A stretch of 64,000 nucleotides of DNA, from positions 310,001 to 374,000 of the forward strand of contig NZ_LT629696.1 of assembly GCF_900100265.1 (NCBI RefSeq). Reading direction: 5' to 3'. Positions 55,324 through 63,905 of this stretch are shown in pieces (position 1 is the first letter of the stretch; every line of letters starts with the position of its first letter). Under the pieces are notes generated by a model, which had not been told where the DNA came from, searched no databases, and saw nothing but the letters and a program-made list of their open reading frames with translations. This DNA comes from Leifsonia sp. 466MF. Lineage in GTDB: Bacteria > Actinomycetota > Actinomycetes > Actinomycetales > Microbacteriaceae. Position numbers and translations under genes: made by a program.

Positions 55324-56481
55324 TCAGTGGCGGGCGACGGCCCGGACGAGCTCCGCGATGCGCCGGCGGTACGACTCCGGGCTGTGCTTGCGCCGTGCGG
55401 TCTCGGCGTCGTCGTCGAGGAGCGGCGCCGACGCCTCCCACTCGGCGATGGTGCGCTCGAGCGCGTCGGCCAGCGACGTCGCGTCGCCCGGCTCGACGGT
55501 GACCGTGGTGCGGTAACCGTCGGTCGCCTCCAGGAGCCCGCTGGTCGCGCTGGCGATCACCGGACGTCCGCTGAGGATGCCCTCGACCGCCGTGTTGCCG
55601 AACGGCTCGTCGGCGACCGACGGCACGAGGACGACGTCACCCGTGCTCAGGAAGTCCCAGACGGACGGCTGAAAGCCGCGGAAGGAGACGCGCGACTGGA
55701 GGCGCTTGGCCTCCACCTTGTCGCGCAGGTCGCGCTCGTACCACTCGTAGCCGGGGAAGACGGCGCCGACGAGGTCGAGGCGGGCGGGGATCCCGCGGGC
55801 GTCGAGCTCGGCGATCGCGTCGATGGCGACGTCGACGCCCTTGCGGGGCGAGAGACGCCCGATGTAGGTGACCCGGAGGTCGCCGTCGAGCTCCGGGCGG
55901 GCCGGGCTGCGGGTCTCCGGACCCGGCACGGCGTTGTAGACGATGTGGGTGCGGCGCCCGAGAGCCGGGAAGGCGCTCTCGAGCACGCCGACGCTGAAGC
56001 GGCTGTTGGCGATGACGCTCCCCGCCAGCAGCAGCGGCGCCGAGAGGACGCGCTTCACCAGGCGGGATGCGGTGGCCTCGCCCTCGTGGACGTGCGCGAC
56101 GACCGGCACACGGGCCAGTCGGGCGAGCCCGATCCACAGCGGGATGGTGACCGTGTTCACGTACACGGCCGCCGGCCGCTCACGGCGCAGCAGCGCGGAG
56201 CCGGACCGGATGCCTCGGGCCGTCGTCGCGGCGAAGCGGAGGAAGCCCCGCGGCCGCAGGACGCTCTTGCGGAGGACGGGCGACGCGCACAGCTCCACCC
56301 GTGCGCCCCTCCGCCGCAGTTCGGAGACGAGAGGGCCGTCACCGGGGACCGCCACCACCACGTCCCAGCCGTCGTCGACCAGCCCGCTCACGGACTCGAG
56401 GAGCACCCGGTCGGAGCCGTAAAGCTCCGAACCGGGGTGCGCCACGAGGATGGTGCGGCGAGCTCTGCTCGCTGCGCTCAC
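55324..56481 (-). CDS. Glycosyltransferase (GT-B, family 4-like)
   Basis: The protein has 385 residues. It has TILVAHPGSELYGSDRVLLESV at the start, VAHVHEGEA in the acceptor half, then RVTYIGRLSPRKGVDVAIDAI and DVVLVPSVADEPFGNTAVEGILSGRPVIAS, a full GT4 donor site. GTG 56481 overlaps the TGA of the upstream LamG/PKD gene, so translation is coupled. It runs convergent to the polymerase gene across the tandem repeat. Confidence 0.9.
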   Translation of the reverse strand: MSAASRARRTILVAHPGSELYGSDRVLLESVSGLVDDGWDVVVAVPGDGPLVSELRRRGARVELCASPVLRKSVLRPRGFLRFAATTARGIRSGSALLRRERPAAVYVNTVTIPLWIGLARLARVPVVAHVHEGEATASRLVKRVLSAPLLLAGSVIANSRFSVGVLESAFPALGRRTHIVYNAVPGPETRSPARPELDGDLRVTYIGRLSPRKGVDVAIDAIAELDARGIPARLDLVGAVFPGYEWYERDLRDKVEAKRLQSRVSFRGFQPSVWDFLSTGDVVLVPSVADEPFGNTAVEGILSGRPVIASATSGLLEATDGYRTTVTVEPGDATSLADALERTIAEWEASAPLLDDDAETARRKHSPESYRRRIAELVRAVARH

Positions 56482-59400
56482 GGGACCGGAACCACCGCGA
56501 AGTTGTCGAACCGGGTGGTGACGGGGATGTCGGTCGCGGTGCCCGAGATGTAGGTGCGCAGCCCGGTCGTACCGGCCACCTGGAGGGCGGCGGTCGTGTC
56601 GGTGGTGCTGAGCATCCAGTTCGCGGGCTCGGTGCCGCCTGCGGCCCACACCTTGGCGCGGATGGTGGTCGGCGAGGTGCCGAACACCTGGACCCGCACC
56701 TTGAGCTGGTCACCCGCGAGAGCGGTCAGCCCGGTGATGTTCGCGGCCTGGAGGGTGGTGGAGCCCTGCAGCAGCTGGAGCTGCACGGCGCCTCCCGCCT
56801 TCACCCAGACGCGGCCCTCGTAGTCCGTCGATCCGACCATGCGGCCGATCGCCGAGTAGTAGATGCCGCCGCCGGTCGCCGCCTTGTCTGCGGAGATGGT
56901 GACCGTGACATCCGACCGGGTCGAGGTGACCGCGTTGAGCAGGGCCGTCTTGGTGGACCCGGCCGCCGCCACCTGCTGGCCGAGGCCGTTGGTGGTGTTG
57001 AAGCTGGTCGCGCCGCCCGAGAGCGTCCACGCCCCGCCGATGTCGGCGGTGCCCCATCCGTTGGCCGTCGTCCGCTCGAAGCCGTCCTGAGCGATCGCGT
57101 TGGGCGCCGGCGCGGTGGCCGTCACGGTCTTGGTGGCCGTGGCTGTCCCTCCGCGGTTGTCCGTCACCGTCAGCGTGATCGTGTAGGTGCCGGCCGCCGC
57201 GTAGGTGTGGCTGTCGGTGGCTCCGGTCCCGGTGGCCCCGTCACCGTACGCCCAGGCGTACGAGGCGATGGTGCCGTCCGGGTCGGCCGATGCGCTGCCG
57301 TTCACCGACACCTGCAGGTTGCTGGCCGTCGCCGTGAAGGAGGCGGTCGGCAGCTGGTTCGGCGGGACGGTGGTGGTGACCTGGTGCTGGACCTGGTTGG
57401 TCGCTCCCTTGTCGTCCGTCACCGTCAGGGTCACGGTGAACGTGCCGGCCGTTGCGTAGGCGTGGGTGGTGGTCGCTCCGGTCGCCGTCGCTCCGTCACC
57501 GAAGTCCCAGGCGTAGGAGGCGATGGTGCCATCCGCGTCGGTCGAGCCCGAGCCGTCGAACGCTGCCGACAGGTTGGTCACCGACGAGGTGAACGCGGCC
57601 GCGGGCGGCTGGTTCGGCGGCGGAGCCTGCACGGTGATGTCGTGCTGGACGCTCGTCGGCGTTCCCTTGTCGTCCGTCACCGTCAGCTTCACCGTGAACG
57701 TGCCCGCGGCGGCGTAGCTGTGGGTCGCGGTCGCGCCGGTCCCCGTCGCTCCGTCTCCGAAGTCCCAGGCGTAGGAGGCGATGGTGCCGTCCGGGTCGGA
57801 CGAGCCGGATGCGTCGAACGAGGCGTCCAGGAAGGTCGCGTTCGAGGTGAATGCGGCCACCGGGGGCTGGTTCGGCGGCGGTGCGGTGACGCCGACGTTC
57901 TGCGTCGTCGCGTTGGTCGCGCCCTGGTTGTCGGTCACCGTGAGGGTCACGGCGTAGACGCCGGTGCCGCTGTAGGTGTGCGACGCGGTCGCTCCCGTGC
58001 CGGTCGAGCCGTCACCGAAGTCCCAGGCGTAGGAGGCGATGGTGCCGTCCGGGTCGGACGACGCCGACGCATCCACATTCACCGTCAGCACCGAGGTGCT
58101 CTGGGTGAACGAGGCCACCGGGGTCTGGTTCGGCAGGGTGCCGGTCGTGGCCAGGCTGTAGTGGTTGGCCACATCCTGAGCCGACAGGACCGTGGAGTAC
58201 ACCGCGGCCTCATCGAGCGTTCCGTTGAAGTACGGGCCGGCGGAGCCCCAGGTGTTGTCGCCGCCGATGCGCCAGTAGCCGTTGTAGGCCTGCGCTCCGG
58301 TCGCCGGGTTGGTGCCGACGAGCTGGCCGTCGACGTACAGCTTCATGCCGTCGGCGCCCTGCGAGGCGACCGCCTGGTGCCACTGGTTGTTGTTCAGCGG
58401 ATTGGGCGAGGTGATGGTGTTCGCCTGCCCGGTCCAGGTGCCGAACACGATCCGTCCGTCGTTCTGCATGTAGACGTGACGGTCGTAGTTGCCCGACAGA
58501 CCGGTCTTGGCGTCGCCGAAGCCGATCAGCTTGCCGCCCTTGGTGGTGCTGGTCTTGAACCAGATCTCCTCGGTGTAGGTGGTGGGGTTCGCGAACTGCT
58601 GGTTGCTGGTGACGATGCCGCCGTTCGAACCGTTGATATTGGTGTTGAACTTCACCGCCTTGTCCGCGGTGCCCGGGAGGACGCCGGTCTGGTTCTTCGT
58701 GGTGGCCGTGCCGGAGTACGTGCCGTTGTTCGTGTACGCGTCGGCGCTGTTGGCCGTCGATCCGCTGGTCTCGTCGAGACGCCAGAAGATGTCGGGGTTG
58801 CCGTTGTACACCGCGGCGCCGTAGGCGTCGGCCGGGGCCGGCGCCAGGGGCGACGGGCGTCCGGAGGCGACGTACTGGTTCACCACGGTGGTGCGGTCCA
58901 GCACGGTCGGGTAGATCGCGACCTGCCCGATGCTGCCGGCGAAGAAGTTGCTCGCCGGCTGGCCGGGCCAACCGCCGATGTTGTCTCCGCCGACTCGCCA
59001 GTAGCCGGTGTAGCCCTGGCCGCTGGTCACGTCGGTGCGGGAGCCGGCCAGCTTGCCGTCGATGTACAGCCGCATGCCGTTGGCGCCGAGGGAGGCGGTC
59101 ACCTGGTGCCACTGCCCGTCGTTGAGGCCGGCGGCACTGTTCAGCGTCTGGACCGATCCCGGGTAGACACCGAAGTAGATGCGCCCGCTGTTGTCCATGT
59201 AGACGTGACGGTCGTAGCTGCCGGAGGTGCCCGTGTTGGCGTTGCCGAACCCGATGATCTTGCCGCCGCTGGTGGACGTGGTGTTGAACCAGGCCGAGAC
59301 GGTGAACGTGTCCGGTCCGGTGATCGCGGTGGGCGTCACGGCCAGGCTGGTGCTGCCGTTGAACGTGCTCGCCGTGACTCCGGAGATCGGTCCAGCGGCG

Positions 59401-61199
59401 CCCTGGGTGATCGCGGTCTCCTGCAGGTCGTTGAAGCCGATGTGGTCGAACGCGGTGGTGCCGCTCGCCTCATCCAGCGGCCAGTAGGCGGAGGCGCCCG
59501 CCTGCGTCACCGAGTCGGCGTAGGGTCCGCCGCTGTTGGTGGCCGCGACCGTGATCGCGTTGGTGTCACGCGATGTGGTGTTGTTGAACGGGTCGTAGAC
59601 CTTCACGTGGTAGATCGGGTGACTGCCGGGCGTGAGGCCCTTGTCGGTGAATCCGATCATCGGCCGCGTGTAGAAGTTCGAGCGGACGGTCGTCTGGTAG
59701 ACGGGCGTGGTGCCCGCGTCACGGTAGACCTTGTACGTCAGGTAGCCGTTGTCCATGTCGTAGGTGGCGGCGAAGCTGACGCGCACCTCGCCTGCGTTGA
59801 ACGAAGCTGCCGTCGGCGTGAGCGGGATGCCCTGCGGGCCGACCTTGTTCGGTGCGGACGACGGGACGGCGAAGCGGGCGAGGCCCTGCTGCGCGATGCC
59901 GTTCACGGTCGGGAACTCGCCGCCGTAGACGACGTACTTGCTGTTGCCCGAGACGCTCCAGGTGGCCTGGCTCTGACCGGTGAAGGTGCCGACGGTCCAC
60001 TTCGGGAACCAGTCGAGCAGCGACGGGGACGGCGTGCCGGCCCAGTTGTAGTAGCCGTACGGGTCAGCGGTGATCGTCCCGGTCGCGGCCTTGCTGAACG
60101 CGATCGAGTTGTAGAACGTCCACTGCGGGCTGGTCTGCGGGAAGCCGCCGATGTTGCCGCAGTAGTGCGGGTGGCCGGCGACGTAGAGCGGACCGTTGTC
60201 GCCCTGCGGGTAGATCGAGTACGTGTCGCCGTGGCAGTCCTCGACCCAGTTGATCGACCCGGTGTTCGGGTCGGCCGAGAAGCTGCCCTCGAGGTTGCCG
60301 CCCTGGCCGAAGACGTAACCGGAGCCGTAGATCCGGTCACTGGTCGCGTAGAGGGCGGTGATGCTCGCCTGGGTTCCCGCGTTGCGCACCGTCTGGTTCG
60401 CAGCGAACGGGAGGATGGCGGCGGTGCTGGCGTCCACCGCGGCGAGGCCGTAGTTGGCGACGCCGCCGATGTTCTGGAAGCGGCCGCCGACGATCAGCTT
60501 GGAGCCGTCCTTGGTCAGCGTCAGCGCATCCACCGGGGCGTCCGCGTTGGCCTGCCAGTTGAGGGTGGATCCGTCGGTGGCGCTCACCGCTCCGACGTAC
60601 GCACGGGCGACGCCGTTGATGGTGGATGCGTCGCCGCCGGTGTAGACCACCGTGTTGGATGCGGCGACAGCGCGCGTCTGCGACTCCATGATCGGCTTGA
60701 ACGCGCTGATGATCGTGTTCGTCGCGGTGGAGAACGCGGCCAGGCGGTAGTAGCCCTTGCCGTCGATCGAGGTGAAGTCGCCCACCACGTAGATCCGGCT
60801 GCCGTCAGGCGATGCGGTGATGCCCAGCGCCTGCGCGTTCAGGTTCGGCGCGAAGGGGAGGAGCGCGCCCGTCGTGATGTCGTACGCGAGGAGGTTGTTG
60901 CGGGGAACCTCGTTCGTCCCGGCCGGCGACCCTGCCGGACGGGCGGAGGTGAACTTGCCCGCGACGTAGACCGTGTTGCCGACGACCGTCTGCGCCCATG
61001 CGACGCCGTTGATCTGCGGCGTCGGGAGCACGTCGTCGCTGACGGTGATCGGCGTCGCCGGGTTCGTCGGGTCGGGTGGGGCCGTGTCCGCTGCGGCGGG
61101 CTGCGCGATGGCGAGTCCGCCGAAGACCAGGCCGATCGCCGTGAGGACGGCGGTCAGGATGCCCAGTGAGCGAGAGCGTGGGCGTTGTGTTGTGCTCAT
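56478..61199 (-). CDS. Giant secreted LamG/PKD protein of the exopolysaccharide locus
   Basis: The protein has 1573 residues. A signal peptide ends near AAADT (about 38). Residues 60-480 form a beta-propeller-like region of repeats (VYVAGKFTS, IYVVGDFTSIDGKG, LIVGGRFQNIGG). A Fn3-like segment and two LamG/concanavalin domains follow (YWPLDEASGTTAFDHIG, then IFWRLDETSGSTANSA). Four PKD domains (about 1025-1357) precede a C-terminal module (DGFERTTANGWGTADIGGAW to the end) also found in the beta-helix protein at 40386. There is no sortase motif or C-terminal helix, so it is released or held by binding. It lies between the glycosyltransferase and the initiating transferase and likely binds the polymer or other cells. 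Confidence 0.88.
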   Translation of the reverse strand: MSTTQRPRSRSLGILTAVLTAIGLVFGGLAIAQPAAADTAPPDPTNPATPITVSDDVLPTPQINGVAWAQTVVGNTVYVAGKFTSARPAGSPAGTNEVPRNNLLAYDITTGALLPFAPNLNAQALGITASPDGSRIYVVGDFTSIDGKGYYRLAAFSTATNTIISAFKPIMESQTRAVAASNTVVYTGGDASTINGVARAYVGAVSATDGSTLNWQANADAPVDALTLTKDGSKLIVGGRFQNIGGVANYGLAAVDASTAAILPFAANQTVRNAGTQASITALYATSDRIYGSGYVFGQGGNLEGSFSADPNTGSINWVEDCHGDTYSIYPQGDNGPLYVAGHPHYCGNIGGFPQTSPQWTFYNSIAFSKAATGTITADPYGYYNWAGTPSPSLLDWFPKWTVGTFTGQSQATWSVSGNSKYVVYGGEFPTVNGIAQQGLARFAVPSSAPNKVGPQGIPLTPTAASFNAGEVRVSFAATYDMDNGYLTYKVYRDAGTTPVYQTTVRSNFYTRPMIGFTDKGLTPGSHPIYHVKVYDPFNNTTSRDTNAITVAATNSGGPYADSVTQAGASAYWPLDEASGTTAFDHIGFNDLQETAITQGAAGPISGVTASTFNGSTSLAVTPTAITGPDTFTVSAWFNTTSTSGGKIIGFGNANTGTSGSYDRHVYMDNSGRIYFGVYPGSVQTLNSAAGLNDGQWHQVTASLGANGMRLYIDGKLAGSRTDVTSGQGYTGYWRVGGDNIGGWPGQPASNFFAGSIGQVAIYPTVLDRTTVVNQYVASGRPSPLAPAPADAYGAAVYNGNPDIFWRLDETSGSTANSADAYTNNGTYSGTATTKNQTGVLPGTADKAVKFNTNINGSNGGIVTSNQQFANPTTYTEEIWFKTSTTKGGKLIGFGDAKTGLSGNYDRHVYMQNDGRIVFGTWTGQANTITSPNPLNNNQWHQAVASQGADGMKLYVDGQLVGTNPATGAQAYNGYWRIGGDNTWGSAGPYFNGTLDEAAVYSTVLSAQDVANHYSLATTGTLPNQTPVASFTQSTSVLTVNVDASASSDPDGTIASYAWDFGDGSTGTGATASHTYSGTGVYAVTLTVTDNQGATNATTQNVGVTAPPPNQPPVAAFTSNATFLDASFDASGSSDPDGTIASYAWDFGDGATGTGATATHSYAAAGTFTVKLTVTDDKGTPTSVQHDITVQAPPPNQPPAAAFTSSVTNLSAAFDGSGSTDADGTIASYAWDFGDGATATGATTTHAYATAGTFTVTLTVTDDKGATNQVQHQVTTTVPPNQLPTASFTATASNLQVSVNGSASADPDGTIASYAWAYGDGATGTGATDSHTYAAAGTYTITLTVTDNRGGTATATKTVTATAPAPNAIAQDGFERTTANGWGTADIGGAWTLSGGATSFNTTNGLGQQVAAAGSTKTALLNAVTSTRSDVTVTISADKAATGGGIYYSAIGRMVGSTDYEGRVWVKAGGAVQLQLLQGSTTLQAANITGLTALAGDQLKVRVQVFGTSPTTIRAKVWAAGGTEPANWMLSTTDTTAALQVAGTTGLRTYISGTATDIPVTTRFDNFAVVPVP
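57106..58136 (-). repeat. Four tandem PKD-coding repeats of about 255 bp
   Basis: Four successive units each encode the block DGTIASYAW-(D/A)-(F/Y)-GDG, with nearly identical DNA around it, such as CCCAGGCGTA(G/C)GAGGCGATGG on the plus strand. High DNA identity between units suggests recent duplication or gene conversion. Confidence 0.8.
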
Positions 61200-61258
61200 G
61201 ACAACCTCGGTGTCTTTCGGTCGGGGGAGGGAGCGAGGAGGTTGGGTGCGGGGGCGCA

Positions 61259-62776
61259 TCAGTACGCCCCCACGGGATGTGTCAGCACCTTCACGGTGCG
61301 CCACATGATGACGAGGTCGCCGGTCAGCGACCAGTTCTCCACGTAGTAGAGGTCCAGGCGGACGCTCTCCTCCCAGGAGAGATCGGATCGACCGTTCACC
61401 TGCCACATCCCGGTGAGTCCCGGCTTGATGTAGAGGCGGCGGTGGACGTGGTTCTCGTAGCCCTCGACTTCGGCGGGCAGCGGCGGGCGCGGGCCCACCA
61501 GGCTCATGTCGCCGAGGAACACGTTGACCAGCTGCGGAAGCTCGTCGAGAGAGAACTTGCGCAGGTAGTGGCCGACGCGGGTCACGCGGGGGTCGTTCTT
61601 CATCTTGAAGAGCAGTCCCTGGCCGTCGTTCTTCTCCTGCAGGGCGGCGAGGCGGGCCTCGGCGTCGACGACCATGGAGCGGAACTTGAACATCTTGAAG
61701 CGCTCGCCGTTGCGGCCGACGCGCTCCTGCGCGAAGATGACCGGCCCGTTGTCGTCGAGCTTCACCAGCAGGGCGATCGCCAGGAAGAGCGGCGAGAGCA
61801 GCAGCAGTGCGAGGCCGGAGGCGAAGAAGTCGAAGGCGCGCTTCAGCACGTGCTTGCCGCCCTCGAACTGCGGGATCTCCACGTGGATGAGCGGAAGGCC
61901 CTCGACAGGACGGAAGTGGATGCGCGGACCCGCGACATCGGTGAGCGGCGAGGCGAGCACCAGCTCGGTCGCCGTGCCCTCCAGCTTCCACGCCAGCTTG
62001 CGGACGAAGTCCCCGCCACTGAGGGCGCGGCCGGCCACGATCACCGTGTCCGCGCCCAGCCGCGCCGCAGCGTCGGCGACCCCCGACAGGTCGGAGACGA
62101 TCGGTACCTCACGCTCGGGGCCGGCGATCCGGCGCCGCATCTCGGCGTCCTTCTTCGCCCCCTTGCGCTTTCCTGTGTCGAGAGCGGCACCCACGACGTT
62201 GTAGGCCGCTCCCGACTTCTGGTGGATCTGGCGGACGACGTAGTCGACGTCGTCGAAGCGCCCGACCACGAGCGCACGCGAGAGGTAGTGGTCGAAGATG
62301 CGCTGGCGGATGAGCCAGTGGCGCCACAGCCAGCGCGAGAACAGGACGCCGGCGAGGCCGGCTGGCAGCGCGACGATGAAGTAGCCGCGCGCGATGTCGA
62401 CCTTGGCGACGAGGAAGAGGATGGCCAGCAGGCCGAAGGTCGTCGCGGTCGCGGAGACGACGCGGCGGTATTCGGCGACGCCGAGCCCGACGACCCGCGC
62501 GTCGCGCGTGTGGTAGACGGAGAGCGTGAAGAGCCAGGTCGCGGCGATCATCAGCGACAGGTAGAGGTAGTCGATGTGGAACACCGACGTCGGCGCCGCC
62601 GCGTCGTCGAAGCCGAAGCGCACGAAGACCGCGCCGATCGTGGCGACCAGGATGATGGCCGTGTCGGTGGCGAGCAGACGGTAGCGGTAGAGGCGGGCCC
62701 AGTTGCGCTCGGAGCTCAGTCCGCGCAGCGCGCTGGGGGCGACCGGCGCGTGGAGGCGCGGGCGGATGACAGTCAT
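61259..62776 (-). CDS. WbaP/CpsE-type polyprenyl glycosylphosphotransferase, initiates polymer assembly
   Basis: The protein has 505 residues. It has four N-terminal membrane helices (about 33-145), a central Rossmann-like CoA-binding-type domain (VVGRFDDVDYVVRQIHQKSG), and a C-terminal bacterial sugar transferase domain after the fifth helix. That domain contains FAQERVGRNGERFKMFKFRSMV, RKFSLDELPQLVNVFLGDMSLVGPRP and KPGLTGMWQVNGRSDL. It loads the first sugar-1-phosphate onto undecaprenyl phosphate. GGAGG lies 8 bases before ATG 62776. A 405-base leader with the repeated element and a long hairpin precedes it. Confidence 0.94.
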   Translation of the reverse strand: MTVIRPRLHAPVAPSALRGLSSERNWARLYRYRLLATDTAIILVATIGAVFVRFGFDDAAAPTSVFHIDYLYLSLMIAATWLFTLSVYHTRDARVVGLGVAEYRRVVSATATTFGLLAILFLVAKVDIARGYFIVALPAGLAGVLFSRWLWRHWLIRQRIFDHYLSRALVVGRFDDVDYVVRQIHQKSGAAYNVVGAALDTGKRKGAKKDAEMRRRIAGPEREVPIVSDLSGVADAAARLGADTVIVAGRALSGGDFVRKLAWKLEGTATELVLASPLTDVAGPRIHFRPVEGLPLIHVEIPQFEGGKHVLKRAFDFFASGLALLLLSPLFLAIALLVKLDDNGPVIFAQERVGRNGERFKMFKFRSMVVDAEARLAALQEKNDGQGLLFKMKNDPRVTRVGHYLRKFSLDELPQLVNVFLGDMSLVGPRPPLPAEVEGYENHVHRRLYIKPGLTGMWQVNGRSDLSWEESVRLDLYYVENWSLTGDLVIMWRTVKVLTHPVGAY

Positions 62777-62896
62777 GCCAGGACCTCCACGAGACGGCCC
62801 ACCGGGGAGCCGACGGCGGCTGGGGGGAAACCGTGGTCTCGAACGGCTTCACCGCCGCCGACTCCGCTCAGGGGGTGACGGTCGTGGAATCGCGCG

Positions 62897-62946
62897 CGCC
62901 GAGCGCTCCCCGTTCGGATGGGGTTGAGTGCGGGAAGCGCTCGGCG
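62897..62946 (-). promoter_or_regulatory. Leader hairpin of the WbaP-led operon
   Basis: CGCCGAGCGCT (62897-62907) is perfectly complementary to AGCGCTCGGCG (62936-62946), with CCC/GGG continuing the stem after a one-base bulge and a 21-base apical loop. It lies 121-170 bases upstream of the start codon. It may be an attenuator or an RNA-level control element; it does not match a riboswitch that I recognise. Confidence 0.5.
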
Positions 62947-63033
62947 TGGCGAAATCGGGTACACGTTTGTCACCTGCGGGTCGGGTTGGTGCATCTTCGG
63001 GTGGTGTGGACGATCGGAGTTCGGGTACCGTTA

Positions 63034-63123
63034 AGTGACTGTTCCTCACCTATCCACAAAAGTGAGAATACATCGTTTTCTCAGCTTCGCGTCACCCGCT
63101 TTTGGGGGTGAAAATTCCTCAAC
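63034..63123. promoter_or_regulatory. 17-bp elements in the WbaP leader: one exact, one degenerate
   Basis: AGTGA-N7-TCACC is exact at 63034-63050. GGTGA-N7-TCAAC stands at 63107-63123, and a half-site AGTGA lies at 63061-63065. The stretch TTCCTCACCTAT at 63042-63053 is shared with 39479-39490. The sites lie where a promoter would be expected for the minus-strand operon. Confidence 0.55.
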
Positions 63124-63181
63124 TTCGGTCGGCGAACATCCTTTCGGGTCACATGTCGGTCGTCGCGCCTAAGCTGGCGGC

Positions 63182-63901
63182 ATGTGCGGCAGGTTCGCGA
63201 TGGACGACAAGGTCAACGCCGAGATCACGGAATTCGTGGAGGCGACCGGTCGCCGGCCCGAGGAGTGGACGGCGAACTGGGAGGCCGACTACAACATCGC
63301 GCCGACCGACGACATCCCCGTCCTCATCGACTCCCCGAAGACCCGGGAGTTGCGGTTCGAGCGCGCCCACTGGTCGCTCGTGCCCTCCTGGTCCGACACC
63401 CTGAAGCTCAAGTTCCCGACCTTCAACGCCCGGGCGGAGGAGATCGCCGAGAAGTCGACATGGAAGAAGCCGGTGCAGTCGCACCGCGCGATCGTCCTGG
63501 CGCGCGGCTACTACGAGTGGCAGGGGCCGAAGGGCAGCAAGACTCCGTTCTTCATCCGCTACCCGGAAGGCCGCCTGATGGGCTTCGCCGGGCTGTACTC
63601 CTGGTGGCGCGACCACAGCAAGGCCGACGACGACCCCGACCGCTGGGTGCTGACGGCCACGATCTTGACGTCGGACGCCGTGCAGACGCTCGCCGACATC
63701 CACGACCGCAACCCCGTCATCCTCCCCGAGGAGATGTGGCAGCACTGGATCGACCCGTCGATCGTCGGCGACCAGGCGCTCGTCGACGAAGCGGTCCGTG
63801 CGGGGGTCGCCGAGGCGGAGACGCTGCACTTCGACCAGGTCGCGCCGTTCAAGACGTCCGACGACGGGCCGCAGCTCATCCAGCCGGTCGACGCGGCCTA
63901 G
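63182..63901 (+). CDS. SOS response-associated peptidase, YedK/HMCES family
   Basis: The protein has 239 residues. It starts MCGRF, so Cys2 becomes the catalytic N-terminal residue after Met removal and can cross-link to abasic sites in single-stranded DNA. YNIAPTDDIPV, FNARAEEIAEKSTWKKP, RGYYEWQ (active-site Glu) and the HDRNPVIL block with the conserved His are all present. It protects abasic sites during replication. It is divergent from the exopolysaccharide operon. Confidence 0.94.
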   Translation: MCGRFAMDDKVNAEITEFVEATGRRPEEWTANWEADYNIAPTDDIPVLIDSPKTRELRFERAHWSLVPSWSDTLKLKFPTFNARAEEIAEKSTWKKPVQSHRAIVLARGYYEWQGPKGSKTPFFIRYPEGRLMGFAGLYSWWRDHSKADDDPDRWVLTATILTSDAVQTLADIHDRNPVILPEEMWQHWIDPSIVGDQALVDEAVRAGVAEAETLHFDQVAPFKTSDDGPQLIQPVDAA

Positions 63902-63905
63902 GTCG

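Larger units (their letters stand above)
62777..63181 (-). promoter_or_regulatory. Long leader/control region of the WbaP-led operon
   Basis: There is no gene in this stretch. It contains a hairpin (62897-62946), exact and degenerate copies of the 17-bp element (63034-63050, 63107-63123) and an AT-rich core (63051-63080). The likely start site is about 250-280 bases upstream of the gene, giving an unusually long 5' UTR. Confidence 0.6.

Noticed and set aside
56301..61169. A 1622-codon open frame on the plus strand opposite the LamG/PKD gene
   Set aside because: It is the antisense shadow of a repetitive, GC-rich gene. Its composition (Arg/Gly/Val-rich, no domain) is that of a non-coding frame, and the minus-strand frame has clear domains and a signal peptide.
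61200..61991. Longer N-terminus for the LamG/PKD protein
   Set aside because: The extension is antisense-like text inside the WbaP gene; a signal peptide begins precisely at ATG 61199 with a GAGG site upstream.
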